A stretch of 64,000 nucleotides of DNA from CAZOOK01 sp964581385. Its GTDB lineage: Bacteria; Pseudomonadota; Gammaproteobacteria; Nevskiales; Nevskiaceae. The notes beneath the pieces were generated by a model. That model did not search any database and was not told the DNA's origin. It worked only from the letters and a program-made list of their open reading frames with translations. Of this stretch, positions 43,464-51,586 are shown piece by piece. Every line of letters begins with the position of its first letter. The first letter of the stretch is position 1. Made by a program: the position numbers and the translations under genes. The stretch covers positions 1 through 64,000 of the forward strand of contig CAZOOK010000029.1 of NCBI GenBank assembly GCA_964581385.1, read 5' to 3'.

Positions 43464-44233
43464 GGCGTCGTGTCTTTGCGTAGTGCCTGCGCTTGTGGCG
43501 AATCCGGGAATTTCTGGATCAGCTGAATCTGATAATCGCGCGCCGCGCCCTTGTCGCCAAGCTGGCGTTCGGCCTGCGACTGCATCGACAGCGTGTCGGG
43601 CGTTACCGGACCGACATGCTCGTAACGTTGGAGAAAGGCACGCGCTTCAAAATAATCACCGCGGTTGAAGCTGATGCGAGCCATCTGCAGGAGAGCGCTC
43701 GGGAAATTAGCATTGACGCGCAACGCCTCGCGGAAATCCTTCTCGGCGTCGGCGGCACTGCCGCCATGCTGGATGATGCAAATCCCGGCGTTGGTCCACG
43801 CGGCTTCGGGTGTCGAATAGCTGAAATCCTGAGCGGCTTGTTCAAAATAACCGAGCGCTTCGTCCCGCCGACCCTGACCGCAGAGGAACACGCCGAAGTT
43901 GTTCTTCAAATCTGAGCTTTGGCTATCGAGGTGCAACGCGCGGCGGTATTCCTTTTCCGCTTCTTCGAAATCACCGCGCTGGTTGTACAGCATCGCCAGT
44001 GCACCGTGCGCCGGCGCGTAATCGGGATTCTGCTCGATCGCGCGATCGAGCTTTTCCTTGGCGGTCTTCTGCTCGCCCTGCTGCATGTAGGCGACGCCAA
44101 GCTGCGTATTGACGCGCGCGGCTTCCTTCAGATCCGCTGGCGGAATCGGCGATTTCGGTCCGGTCGTGACGCAGGCAGCGAGTGCAAGTACGGCGAGCGG
44201 AGCCAGCGCGCGAAGAACCGGGATCAGCCTCAT
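43460..44233 (-). CDS. pilW: Type IV pilus biogenesis TPR lipoprotein PilW/PilF
   Basis: A 257-residue lipoprotein with lipobox ALAAC (Cys21) and tandem TPRs (GVAYMQQGEQKTAKEKLDRA, NPDYAPAHGALAMLYNQRG, ALGYFEQAAQDFSYSTPEAAW). It is the pilotin that helps the PilQ secretin assemble in the outer membrane. The ATG at 44233 overlaps the rlmN stop (ATGA). Upstream in-frame sequence to 44311 belongs to rlmN. No other pilus genes are near, which is usual because this gene travels with rlmN and rodZ. Confidence 0.92.
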   Translation of the reverse strand: MRLIPVLRALAPLAVLALAACVTTGPKSPIPPADLKEAARVNTQLGVAYMQQGEQKTAKEKLDRAIEQNPDYAPAHGALAMLYNQRGDFEEAEKEYRRALHLDSQSSDLKNNFGVFLCGQGRRDEALGYFEQAAQDFSYSTPEAAWTNAGICIIQHGGSAADAEKDFREALRVNANFPSALLQMARISFNRGDYFEARAFLQRYEHVGPVTPDTLSMQSQAERQLGDKGAARDYQIQLIQKFPDSPQAQALRKDTTP

Positions 44234-45507
44234 GAGGCTGTTACCTTGACCGGGATATCGCGCAATCGCTGCTTCTGCCGTGACTGCACACGCCCGACCA
44301 GCTGGCCACAAGCAGCATCGATATCGTCACCGCGCGTGCGGCGCACGGTCGTCAGGATGTGCCTGGAACGCAGCACATCCGCGAATGCGGTGATCGCTTC
44401 GGGCCGGGAGCGCCGGTACTGCGTGTTCGGAAACGGATTGAACGGAATCAGATTCACCTTTGCCGGCAGGCCGGCGAGTAGCTTCGCCAGCTCGCGCGCG
44501 TGCTCGGGATGGTCGTTAATGCCGTCGAGCATCACATATTCGTAGACGATATGCGTCTTGCGATCCTTGCCGGAAGTGTAACGGCGGCAGGCGTCGATCA
44601 GCTCGGCGATCGGATACTTGCGATTAAGCGGCACCAGCTCGTCGCGCAGCTTGTCGTTAGGCGCGTGCAACGATACCGCCAGCGCGGTATCGCAATCGTC
44701 GCGCAAGCGGTCGATGAACGGCACCAGTCCCGACGTGGAAACGGTTACGCGGCGCTTGGAAAGACCGAAACCGAAATCGTCGAGCAAGATGCGCAGCGCG
44801 ACCAGCACATTCGCATAGTTTGCGAGCGGCTCGCCCATGCCCATGAATACGATGTTGGAGATGACGCGCCCTCCGCGTTCGGCGGGCGTGTCGGAGGACG
44901 CGTCGTCGGCGCGTTCGCCGCTCATGAGCGACTGACGAGTGCGGTCCGAACAATGATGTTGAAAGTCGCCGCCGAGTGTCTTCGCCGCGAACCACACTTG
45001 GGCCACGATCTCGGCCGCCGTCAGATTGCGCGAAAAGCCCTGTTGCGCGGTGGAGCAAAAGCTGCAGTCCATCGCGCAGCCAGCCTGCGATGAGATACAC
45101 AGCGTGCCGCGATTGGCTTCGGGAATGTAAACCGTTTCGATCGCGGTGACCGGCTGGCCGGCAGTGTTGCCCGCGCCGCCAACGCGCAGCACCCACTTGC
45201 GCGTCCCATCCGTGGATTGCTGTTCGGCGAGCAATTCCGGTGGACGAATCACGAACTGCGTCGCGAGTCGATCGCGCAGCGCTTTTGACAGATTGCTCAT
45301 CTGTCCGAAATCGTCTGTGCCGCGCCGGTAGATCCACTGCATGACCTGATCCGCGCGATAGGCCGCTTCGCCCATCGCCTGAAACTGCTGGCGCAGTCCA
45401 GCGCGATCGAGTCCGAACAGGTTGATTGCATTGCCGGGCGCCACGCAAGCATCCGCCTCGCGACCTTCTCCGGTCGCGATCAGCGGCGCTTGCGTCACGT
45501 CGGTCAC
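44230..45507 (-). CDS. rlmN: Dual-specificity rRNA/tRNA m2A methyltransferase RlmN
   Basis: RlmN, 425 residues, methylates C2 of A2503 in 23S rRNA and A37 in tRNA by radical SAM chemistry. The cluster motif is CAMDCSFC (Cys144, 148, 151), and the mechanistic C-terminal Cys is C400 in TRGDDIDAACGQL. The SAM-binding FMGMGEPLANY motif is intact. An extra segment of about 30 residues, polar and variable, lies at about 181-213 between the cluster region and NIVFMGMGEP, which most family members lack. It follows ndk by 10 bases. Confidence 0.95.
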   Translation of the reverse strand: MTDVTQAPLIATGEGREADACVAPGNAINLFGLDRAGLRQQFQAMGEAAYRADQVMQWIYRRGTDDFGQMSNLSKALRDRLATQFVIRPPELLAEQQSTDGTRKWVLRVGGAGNTAGQPVTAIETVYIPEANRGTLCISSQAGCAMDCSFCSTAQQGFSRNLTAAEIVAQVWFAAKTLGGDFQHHCSDRTRQSLMSGERADDASSDTPAERGGRVISNIVFMGMGEPLANYANVLVALRILLDDFGFGLSKRRVTVSTSGLVPFIDRLRDDCDTALAVSLHAPNDKLRDELVPLNRKYPIAELIDACRRYTSGKDRKTHIVYEYVMLDGINDHPEHARELAKLLAGLPAKVNLIPFNPFPNTQYRRSRPEAITAFADVLRSRHILTTVRRTRGDDIDAACGQLVGRVQSRQKQRLRDIPVKVTAS

Positions 45508-45517
45508 CGATCAGGTC

Positions 45518-45949
45518 TCAGCGCGTGCGTGGGCAGATTTCCGTGGCGCGGAAGAAGTAGGCGATTTCGGTCGCCGCATTCTCAGCACTGTCGGAACCAT
45601 GTACGGCATTTTCGTCGATCGAACTGGCGAAGTCCGCGCGGATCGTGCCGGGCGCCGCCTTCTTCGGATCGGTCGCGCCCATCAGGTCGCGATGACGAGC
45701 GACCGCATTCTCACCTTCCAGTGCTTGAATCATGACCGGTCCGGTGGTCATGAAATCCACCAGATCCTTGAAGAACGGGCGCGCGCGGTGTACCGCATAA
45801 AAACCTTCGGCCTCGGTGCGTGTCAGATGCGCCATGCGCGCGGCAACGACGCGCAGGCCGGCTTTTTCAAAACGCGCATAGATTTGACCAATCACGTTCT
45901 TGGCAACAGCGTCAGGTTTGATAATGGAGAGAGTGCGTTCAACCGCCAT
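45518..45949 (-). CDS. ndk: Nucleoside diphosphate kinase
   Basis: Ndk, 143 residues, transfers the gamma phosphate among nucleoside triphosphates. The phosphorylated His is H117 in NAVHGSDS. The signature residues in IKPDAV (Lys11) and MGATDPKKAAPGTIR complete the site. It is the first gene after the isc block; the 149-base spacer upstream has hairpins. It is often found beside rlmN in gammaproteobacteria. Confidence 0.97.
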   Translation of the reverse strand: MAVERTLSIIKPDAVAKNVIGQIYARFEKAGLRVVAARMAHLTRTEAEGFYAVHRARPFFKDLVDFMTTGPVMIQALEGENAVARHRDLMGATDPKKAAPGTIRADFASSIDENAVHGSDSAENAATEIAYFFRATEICPRTR

Positions 45950-46098
45950 GGCTTTAATTTCCGTTTTGACTCGAAAGGCGCCCGAAATAGGCTAAAACTA
46001 TGGAAGTTTAGCCGTCGGGAGCCGGGGGCGGCAATTAAAAGAAGCGTTGAACCGGCGAATGCGCCGGTGCCAAATTCCGACTTCGGCGCGGAATGCGC
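45950..46098 (-). promoter_or_regulatory. Hairpin-rich spacer between iscA and ndk
   Basis: Two inverted repeats lie here. CCGGCG-CATT-CGCCGG (around 46050-46066 on the minus strand) followed by a T-rich stretch may end or attenuate the isc transcript. A second, GGCTAAA (45990-45996) with TTTAGCC (46007-46013), could be an operator or leader hairpin for ndk. No clear promoter consensus was found. Confidence 0.35.
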
Positions 46099-46422
46099 TC
46101 AGACCGCGAAGCTTTCGCCGCAGCCGCACTGCGCCTTTACGTTGGGATTACGGAATTTGAAGGCTTCGTTAAGCCCATCACGTTCGAAATCCAGCGTCAG
46201 CCCGTCCAGCATCGTCAATTCGTCGCGAGCCACCACCACCTTGGCGCCATGCGATTCAAATACCTGATCATCTGGCCCGATAGTATCAGTATAATCAATA
46301 ACATAGGCGTATCCAGAACATCCGGCCTTCTTGACGCCCAGACGCAGCCCGACACCCTTGCCACGTCCAGCCAGCTGCGTCTGCACGCGGCGGGCGGCGG
46401 ATTCGGTCAGTTGTATGCTCAT
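46099..46422 (-). CDS. iscA: A-type iron-sulfur carrier IscA
   Basis: IscA, 107 residues, the family's exact length. The three ligand cysteines are Cys35 (AGCSGY), Cys99 and Cys101 (CGCGESF), at the same numbers as in E. coli IscA. It receives iron or Fe-S clusters from the scaffold and passes them to apoproteins. The ATG overlaps the stop of the iscU-like gene by 4 bases. No iscR, hscA, hscB or fdx genes lie in this block. Confidence 0.95.
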   Translation of the reverse strand: MSIQLTESAARRVQTQLAGRGKGVGLRLGVKKAGCSGYAYVIDYTDTIGPDDQVFESHGAKVVVARDELTMLDGLTLDFERDGLNEAFKFRNPNVKAQCGCGESFAV

Positions 46423-46826
46423 GCTGATATTCCCCTTATGGCTGAAAGAAGCGCCTGGAGCGCATCTTCGCCAATCAATGCACAGTGCGCGCGGTCATCA
46501 GGAATTTCAAGCTCCGCACGCAAAACCCTGGCGCCCAACTGCGTTAATTCTTCGACATCGCGGCCGACCATCCAGTTCGCAATCCAGGCGCCGACCGCGA
46601 TTGTCGTCGGACAGCCATGGGCGCGGAAACGTGTATCGACCACGCGGCTGTCGCGAATGCGCGCTTGCAATCGTAGCGTCGCCGGCGCCGCCGGCGTGGA
46701 TGCAGTCCCGGTGGCGATGTCTGGCGCAACTGCCGGAAAGGCACCGGCATGCGGTGCTTCGTTGAACAGACGCCAGATCGGCGCGCTGTAGCCGAATGGG
46801 TTCTGTAGCAAATTCACGGCGTCCAT
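46419..46826 (-). CDS. Divergent IscU/NifU-like Fe-S scaffold lacking the first ligand Cys
   Basis: About 135 residues from the ATG at 46826 (an earlier ATG at 46850 is also in frame). The alignment with IscU is clear in LFNEAPHAGAF, the RFRAHGC segment and HCALIGEDALQALL. Two of three cluster cysteines remain: Cys72 (IscU Cys63, but GCP instead of GCG) and Cys115 (IscU Cys106). The first, Cys37 of IscU in PACGD, is replaced by PAAPA, so Cys37 and Asp39 are both lost. It overlaps the upstream desulfurase by 13 bases. It may be a degenerate scaffold with a different partner or a carrier role. Confidence 0.8.
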   Translation of the reverse strand: MDAVNLLQNPFGYSAPIWRLFNEAPHAGAFPAVAPDIATGTASTPAAPATLRLQARIRDSRVVDTRFRAHGCPTTIAVGAWIANWMVGRDVEELTQLGARVLRAELEIPDDRAHCALIGEDALQALLSAIRGISA

Positions 46827-47986
46827 AACGGCGATAGCTCCCGTAACCATTGAACCTTCTCGATCACCCGCGCGGCAGCCGCTTCGATCTCGGCGGCGGT
46901 GGTCAGTCGGCCGAGTGAAAAGCGCAGGCTGGCATTCGCCTGTTCATCGCTGCGTCCGAGCGCGCGCAACACATACGACGGTTCCTGCGTCGCCGACGAG
47001 CAGGCGGAGCCGCTGGATACCGCTACACCCGGCAGACTGGCGCGCAAGGATTCGCCTTCAACGCCTTCAAAACTGACATTGAGAATATGCGGTGCCGCCG
47101 ATAGTGCTGAGGATGGCGAATTGCGCAGAATGCGCGGCAGCACCGAGAGCCGCTGCCACAATGCCTCGCGCAGATCACCAAGCTTCCGTGCATCATCCTC
47201 GCGGCGGCTCGCAGCAACTTCAAATGCCGCGCCCATCCCGACCAGTTGATGCGTCGCTAGCGTACCCGACCGCATGCCCTGCTCGTGACCGCCACCGTGG
47301 ATCTGCGGCGCCAGCCGTGCACGCGGTCGCTTGCGCACAAACAACGCGCCGACGCCCTTCGGACCATAGAGCTTGTGCGCAGACAGCGACAGCAGATCGA
47401 TCGGCGTCGCATGCAAATCGATATTTAGTTTGCCGGCGGCCTGCACGGCATCGACATGGAACTGAATCCCGCGCGCACGCAGCAACGGAGCCAAACGTTC
47501 GACGTCCTGAATTGCACCGGTTTCGTTATTAACCCACATCAAGGAAACCAGTGCGGTTTGCGGTGTCAACGCTTCCAGCACCTGTTCCGGGGTCACAATG
47601 CCGTCTGCCTCTGGCTTCAGATAAGTCACGCGCACACCGCGCGTTTCCAGATAGCGGCAAGTATCTAGCACGCACTTGTGCTCGGTACGCGAAGTCACTA
47701 CGTGCGCACCATCAAGGCCGCGGAATTCCAGCGCCCCTTTGATTGCCAGATTGTTCGATTCAGTCGCGCCAGAGGTCCACACGATTTCGCCTGGTTCAGC
47801 ACCAATCAGCGCCGCCACCTGCGCGCGCGCTTTTTCGACGCCCGCGCGCGCGCGGAAACCGGGCGCGTGGGTAGACGCCGGATTGGCCCACAGTAGGTCG
47901 GCACCGCCGGGCGCGAGATACGGCAGCATCGCATCGAATACCTGCGGGTCAAGCGGCGTGGTTGCGGCGTAGTCCAGATAGATCAT
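46814..47986 (-). CDS. iscS: Cysteine desulfurase (IscS-like)
   Basis: A 390-residue PLP enzyme that takes sulfur from cysteine to form a persulfide. PLP-Lys lies in SLSAHKLYGPKG, and the mobile-loop Cys is in VAVSSGSACSSATQEP. The following EPSYVLRALGRSDEQANASLRFSLGR is close to canonical IscS. This is the second of two tandem desulfurase genes; it follows the first by 6 bases. It overlaps the iscU-like gene. It is the better candidate for the housekeeping IscS. Confidence 0.93.
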   Translation of the reverse strand: MIYLDYAATTPLDPQVFDAMLPYLAPGGADLLWANPASTHAPGFRARAGVEKARAQVAALIGAEPGEIVWTSGATESNNLAIKGALEFRGLDGAHVVTSRTEHKCVLDTCRYLETRGVRVTYLKPEADGIVTPEQVLEALTPQTALVSLMWVNNETGAIQDVERLAPLLRARGIQFHVDAVQAAGKLNIDLHATPIDLLSLSAHKLYGPKGVGALFVRKRPRARLAPQIHGGGHEQGMRSGTLATHQLVGMGAAFEVAASRREDDARKLGDLREALWQRLSVLPRILRNSPSSALSAAPHILNVSFEGVEGESLRASLPGVAVSSGSACSSATQEPSYVLRALGRSDEQANASLRFSLGRLTTAAEIEAAAARVIEKVQWLRELSPLWTP

Positions 47987-47992
47987 TGCACC

Positions 47993-49123
47993 TCAGGCCG
48001 CCGCCACCGCGGCACGAATATCGTCGAGCACCGCGAGAAAACGATCGGCTTCCTGCGTCGTGTTCTCCATGCCGAAACTGACGCGCACCGCGCCATATGC
48101 AACATCGCGCGGAATACCCATGCCGAGCAGCACGTGACTCGGTTGCCCCTTGCCGCTGGAACACGCAGAACCGCTGGAAACCCCAAAGCCTTTGCGGTCG
48201 AGCGCCATCAACAGCGCTTCGCCTTCCCATCCCTGCACTGCGAACTGCACGGTGTTGGGGAGCCGCGCCACGCGTTCACCGAAAATCGTGACGCCGGAAC
48301 GCGCACGCAAACCGCTTTCCAGCCGCTCGCGGAGATTGCGCAGATGTTCTTGGCGTGCCGCTAACTCGATTTGTGCCAGTTCAGCCGCAGCGCCGAAACC
48401 GACGATCGCCGCGACGTTCTCGGTACCGCCGCGCAAGCCGTGCTCCTGGCCGCCACCGTGCAACAGCGGAGACAATTGCACCTCCGCTTTTTTGAACAAA
48501 GCGCCCACACCCTTGGGACCGTAGAGCTTGTGCGCGGACAGACTCATCAGATCAGCATCGCTGGCCGCGAAATCGAGCGGTATCTTGCCGGCTGCCTGCA
48601 CCGCGTCGGCCAGCAGCAGCGCAGCAGCGGAATGCACGAGTGCGGCCGCGCGCGGCACATCATGCAGCACACCGGTCTCGTTGTTGGCCACCATGACCGC
48701 CGCGATACGCACTGGCTCACGCGCGAGTTGCACCGAGAAAGTCGCCCAATCGATGATGCCCTGCGTATCGACCGCCGTGGTTTCGACGCCCCAGCCACGC
48801 GCACGCAGCGACTCCGCGGTTTCCAGGACCGCGGGGTGTTCGGTAATGCCATAGAGAACGCGTGTCGGCGTACGTCCTTCAGTGGCACCCTTCAACGCGA
48901 GATTGTTCGATTCCGTACCGCCCGACGTCCAAATCACTTCACCAGGCTGCGCACCGAAAGCCCGCGCCACCTGCTCGCGCGCGGCTTCGATCGCTTCGCG
49001 CGCTGCGCGGCCGTAGCGATGCACGCTCGACGGATTGCCGTAAGGTCCGGTGAGATAGGGCTGCATAGCTTCCAGCACGCGCGGATCGAGCGGCGTGGTG
49101 GCGTTGTGATCAAAGTACGGCAT
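47993..49123 (-). CDS. Second cysteine desulfurase (NifS-like)
   Basis: A 376-residue paralogue of the neighbouring IscS-like gene. Class I motifs are present: MPYFDHNATTPLDPRV at the start, SLSAHKLYGPKG around the PLP-Lys, and SSGSACSSGKGQPSHVL with the active Cys. The region after the Cys is more like NifS than IscS. The ATG at 49123 was chosen; the frame extends upstream in cysE. It follows cysE by 7 bases, so the serine acetyltransferase and both desulfurases are likely one transcript. Confidence 0.9.
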   Translation of the reverse strand: MPYFDHNATTPLDPRVLEAMQPYLTGPYGNPSSVHRYGRAAREAIEAAREQVARAFGAQPGEVIWTSGGTESNNLALKGATEGRTPTRVLYGITEHPAVLETAESLRARGWGVETTAVDTQGIIDWATFSVQLAREPVRIAAVMVANNETGVLHDVPRAAALVHSAAALLLADAVQAAGKIPLDFAASDADLMSLSAHKLYGPKGVGALFKKAEVQLSPLLHGGGQEHGLRGGTENVAAIVGFGAAAELAQIELAARQEHLRNLRERLESGLRARSGVTIFGERVARLPNTVQFAVQGWEGEALLMALDRKGFGVSSGSACSSGKGQPSHVLLGMGIPRDVAYGAVRVSFGMENTTQEADRFLAVLDDIRAAVAAA

Positions 49124-49130
49124 TGATCTT

Positions 49131-49949
49131 TTAAACTGCGCGACGGCGCTGCGCGTCCGTGTTTTCCGCGGTGCCGTCACCGGCGCGCGAGGAATCGCCG
49201 CTGCTATCGCCGCAAAATTCCGGCAACTCAAGCTTCGACAATTGCAGCTCAGGCATCCGTGAATCCATCTGGTGCAGCAGCTTGCACACCTGCGTGAGCC
49301 GCTCGTCGAGCACTTGGATATGCTCGAGCATGGCGCCGATGGCATTGGTGACCGGATCTGGCATGTCGCGCGTGAGCCCGTAGGCATCGAAGCCGAGCGT
49401 TTTGGCGATGGCGACGACTTTTTCCGATGGGGCTTTCGCTTCCTGCACGACGCGTGCGGGAATGCCGACGACCGTCGCGCCGGCCGGCACTTCCTTGACG
49501 ACGACAGAATTGGAGCCGACGCGCGCGCCGTCACCAACCTTGAATGGACCAAGCACTTTCGCGCCGGCGCCAACGACAACATTGTCGCCGAGCGTGGGAT
49601 GGCGCTTGCCTTTATTCCAGCTGACGCCGCCCAGCGTGACGCCGTGATAGAGGGTGCAATCGTCGCCGATTTCCGCCGTCTCGCCGATGACTACGCCCAT
49701 ACCATGATCGATGAACAGCCGATGCCCAATGCGCGCGCCGGGATGAATCTCGATGCCAGTGATCCAGCGCGCGAGATTCGAGTTCAAACGCGCGAACCAT
49801 TTGAAGCCGTGCATCCACAGCCAGTGACTGACACGATGTGCCCATACCGCCTGCAAACCCGGGTAGCAGGTGAGAACCTCCCAGGTGTTACGGGCAGCGG
49901 GATCGCGGTCGAAAACCGCGCGGATGTCTTCGCGGATACGGTCGAACAT
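49131..49949 (-). CDS. cysE: Serine O-acetyltransferase
   Basis: CysE, 272 residues, makes O-acetylserine for cysteine synthesis. The C-terminal left-handed beta helix shows hexapeptide repeats: IHPGARIG, FIDHGMGVVIGETAEIGDD, YHGVTLGG, VVGAGAKVLG and VGSNSVVVKEVPAGATVVGIPA. The N-terminal domain is short, as in the epsC/NifP-like type. A C-terminal tail of about 70 residues is longer than usual. As the first gene before two desulfurase genes it links cysteine supply to Fe-S cluster sulfur. Confidence 0.95.
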   Translation of the reverse strand: MFDRIREDIRAVFDRDPAARNTWEVLTCYPGLQAVWAHRVSHWLWMHGFKWFARLNSNLARWITGIEIHPGARIGHRLFIDHGMGVVIGETAEIGDDCTLYHGVTLGGVSWNKGKRHPTLGDNVVVGAGAKVLGPFKVGDGARVGSNSVVVKEVPAGATVVGIPARVVQEAKAPSEKVVAIAKTLGFDAYGLTRDMPDPVTNAIGAMLEHIQVLDERLTQVCKLLHQMDSRMPELQLSKLELPEFCGDSSGDSSRAGDGTAENTDAQRRRAV

Positions 49950-49990
49950 GCGCGAATTTTACGCTTTATTGGTCTGCGCAGCCCGTTGTC

Positions 49991-51586
49991 TCAGTGTGGC
50001 GCGGACTCCGGCGCGATACGGAGATCCTTCGAATAGTGGATATCGGCGATGTTATTCTCCCAGCCGAGCACACGTGGCTTCACCAAGTGTTTGGATACAT
50101 AGAAGGAAATCGGCAACACCGGAAGATCGGTAAGTACTTCGCGCTCAGCTGCTTCCAGCGTTCGCATGCGTCGCTGTGGATCGGGTTCTGCCGCGGCGCG
50201 GGCGAGCAGCGCATCGAACGTCGCACTCGCGTAGCCGGAAGCATTCATGCCGTGGTGTGAACCGAGGATCTCGAGAAAAGTGAGGGGATCGTTGTAGTCG
50301 CCAATCCATGATCCACGGAAAACCTGCGTTACCGCGCGCTGACGCCGATTTTGCAGAAACACTTTCCATTCCTCATTGACCAACGACACATTGGCTCCAA
50401 GTGTCTGCTTCCACATCGCCGCCATCACAGTGGCAATGCGGCGATTGTCGTTCTGGGTGTTGTAACGAATTTCCACGTTGAGCGGATGCTGGGGCGAATA
50501 GCCGGCTTCGGCATACAGCCTGCGTGCCTCGCCGATACGACGCGGCCACGGCCAGTCCGCCCACGCCGTGCGCTGCGCTTCATAGCCAGGCATTCCCGGT
50601 AGTATCCACCCGGATGCGGGTACACCCGCACCCTGCATGACTTTGTCCACGATGATCGCCGGATCGATCGCCAGCACTAATGCCTCTCGCAGCTTCAGGT
50701 TGTCGCGGAACGGGGGCCGCGTCAGGTTGAAGCCGTAATAGGAAACACCGAGATAAGGCTCCAGATGCAGCTCACCACTCAGATGCGTCCGGATCCAGGG
50801 CAGCTGCGTCGCCTGAATGGTAGAAGTCACATCGAGTTCGCCGGCCCGGTAGCGCTTGAATTCCGATCCCGCATCCTCGGTCGGAAAATATTCGACGCGG
50901 TCGATCGACGTGTGCATGTTGTCCCAGTAATAAGGATTGCGCTCCACCGTCACCCGCGCTTGCACAACCCACTCGACCAGACGATAGGCGCCGTTACCGA
51001 CTAGCCTGTCCGCGCGCGCGAATTGCTCGCCGTATTTCTGCAGCGACGGGCGATGGATCGGATAAGTCGCCTGATGGTTGAGCAGGCCGAGAAAGTATGG
51101 CGTCGGCGCACGCAGGCGGATTTGCAGATCATGTGCATCGAGCGCGCTCACATGCAGCGCTTCCGGTGGCAAACGTCCTGCCGTTACTGCTTCAGCATTC
51201 TCGATGGGCGCGAGGATCTGCGCATAACCCGAACCGGTGCGCGGATCGGCGCTACGTCGCAATCCCGCGACGAAATCATCCGCAGTGACCGGATCGCCGT
51301 TGGACCAGCGCGCGTTCTCACGTAGATGGAACGTATAAACGCGCTCGTCGTTGCTGATTTCCCAACGATCTGCCGCGCCCGGAATGACATTGCCGTGCGG
51401 ATCCTCGATCGTCAGTCCCTCATAGAGATCGCGCAGGATGTTCGCAGCGGGAACGCTCTGAGCTTTGTGGGGATCCAGGGTTTCGGGTTCGGCGTTGTTG
51501 CCGAGGCGCAGCACCCCCCCGGCCCAAACCTCGGAACCAAGGAAGATTAATAGAGTGCAGCAAACCGCACGAAAAATGCGGCTCAT
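49991..51586 (-). CDS. Orphan peptide ABC transporter substrate-binding protein (OppA-like)
   Basis: A 531-residue periplasmic binding protein of the SBP_bac_5 family. A signal peptide (CCTLLIFLGSEVWAGG) is followed by LGNNAEPETLDPHKAQSVPA. Family motifs include RDLYEGLTIEDPHGN, LRENARWSNGDPVTADDF and WIGDYNDPLTFLE, all as in OppA. The ATG at 51586 overlaps the EamA gene stop. No oppB, C, D or F gene is nearby, so the permease and ATPase must lie elsewhere. The long in-frame upstream part was rejected because it lies inside EamA. Confidence 0.9.
   Translation of the reverse strand: MSRIFRAVCCTLLIFLGSEVWAGGVLRLGNNAEPETLDPHKAQSVPAANILRDLYEGLTIEDPHGNVIPGAADRWEISNDERVYTFHLRENARWSNGDPVTADDFVAGLRRSADPRTGSGYAQILAPIENAEAVTAGRLPPEALHVSALDAHDLQIRLRAPTPYFLGLLNHQATYPIHRPSLQKYGEQFARADRLVGNGAYRLVEWVVQARVTVERNPYYWDNMHTSIDRVEYFPTEDAGSEFKRYRAGELDVTSTIQATQLPWIRTHLSGELHLEPYLGVSYYGFNLTRPPFRDNLKLREALVLAIDPAIIVDKVMQGAGVPASGWILPGMPGYEAQRTAWADWPWPRRIGEARRLYAEAGYSPQHPLNVEIRYNTQNDNRRIATVMAAMWKQTLGANVSLVNEEWKVFLQNRRQRAVTQVFRGSWIGDYNDPLTFLEILGSHHGMNASGYASATFDALLARAAAEPDPQRRMRTLEAAEREVLTDLPVLPISFYVSKHLVKPRVLGWENNIADIHYSKDLRIAPESAPH

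Noticed and set aside
49124..49582. An N-terminal extension of the NifS-like gene
   Set aside because: It overlaps cysE in another frame and lacks desulfurase similarity.
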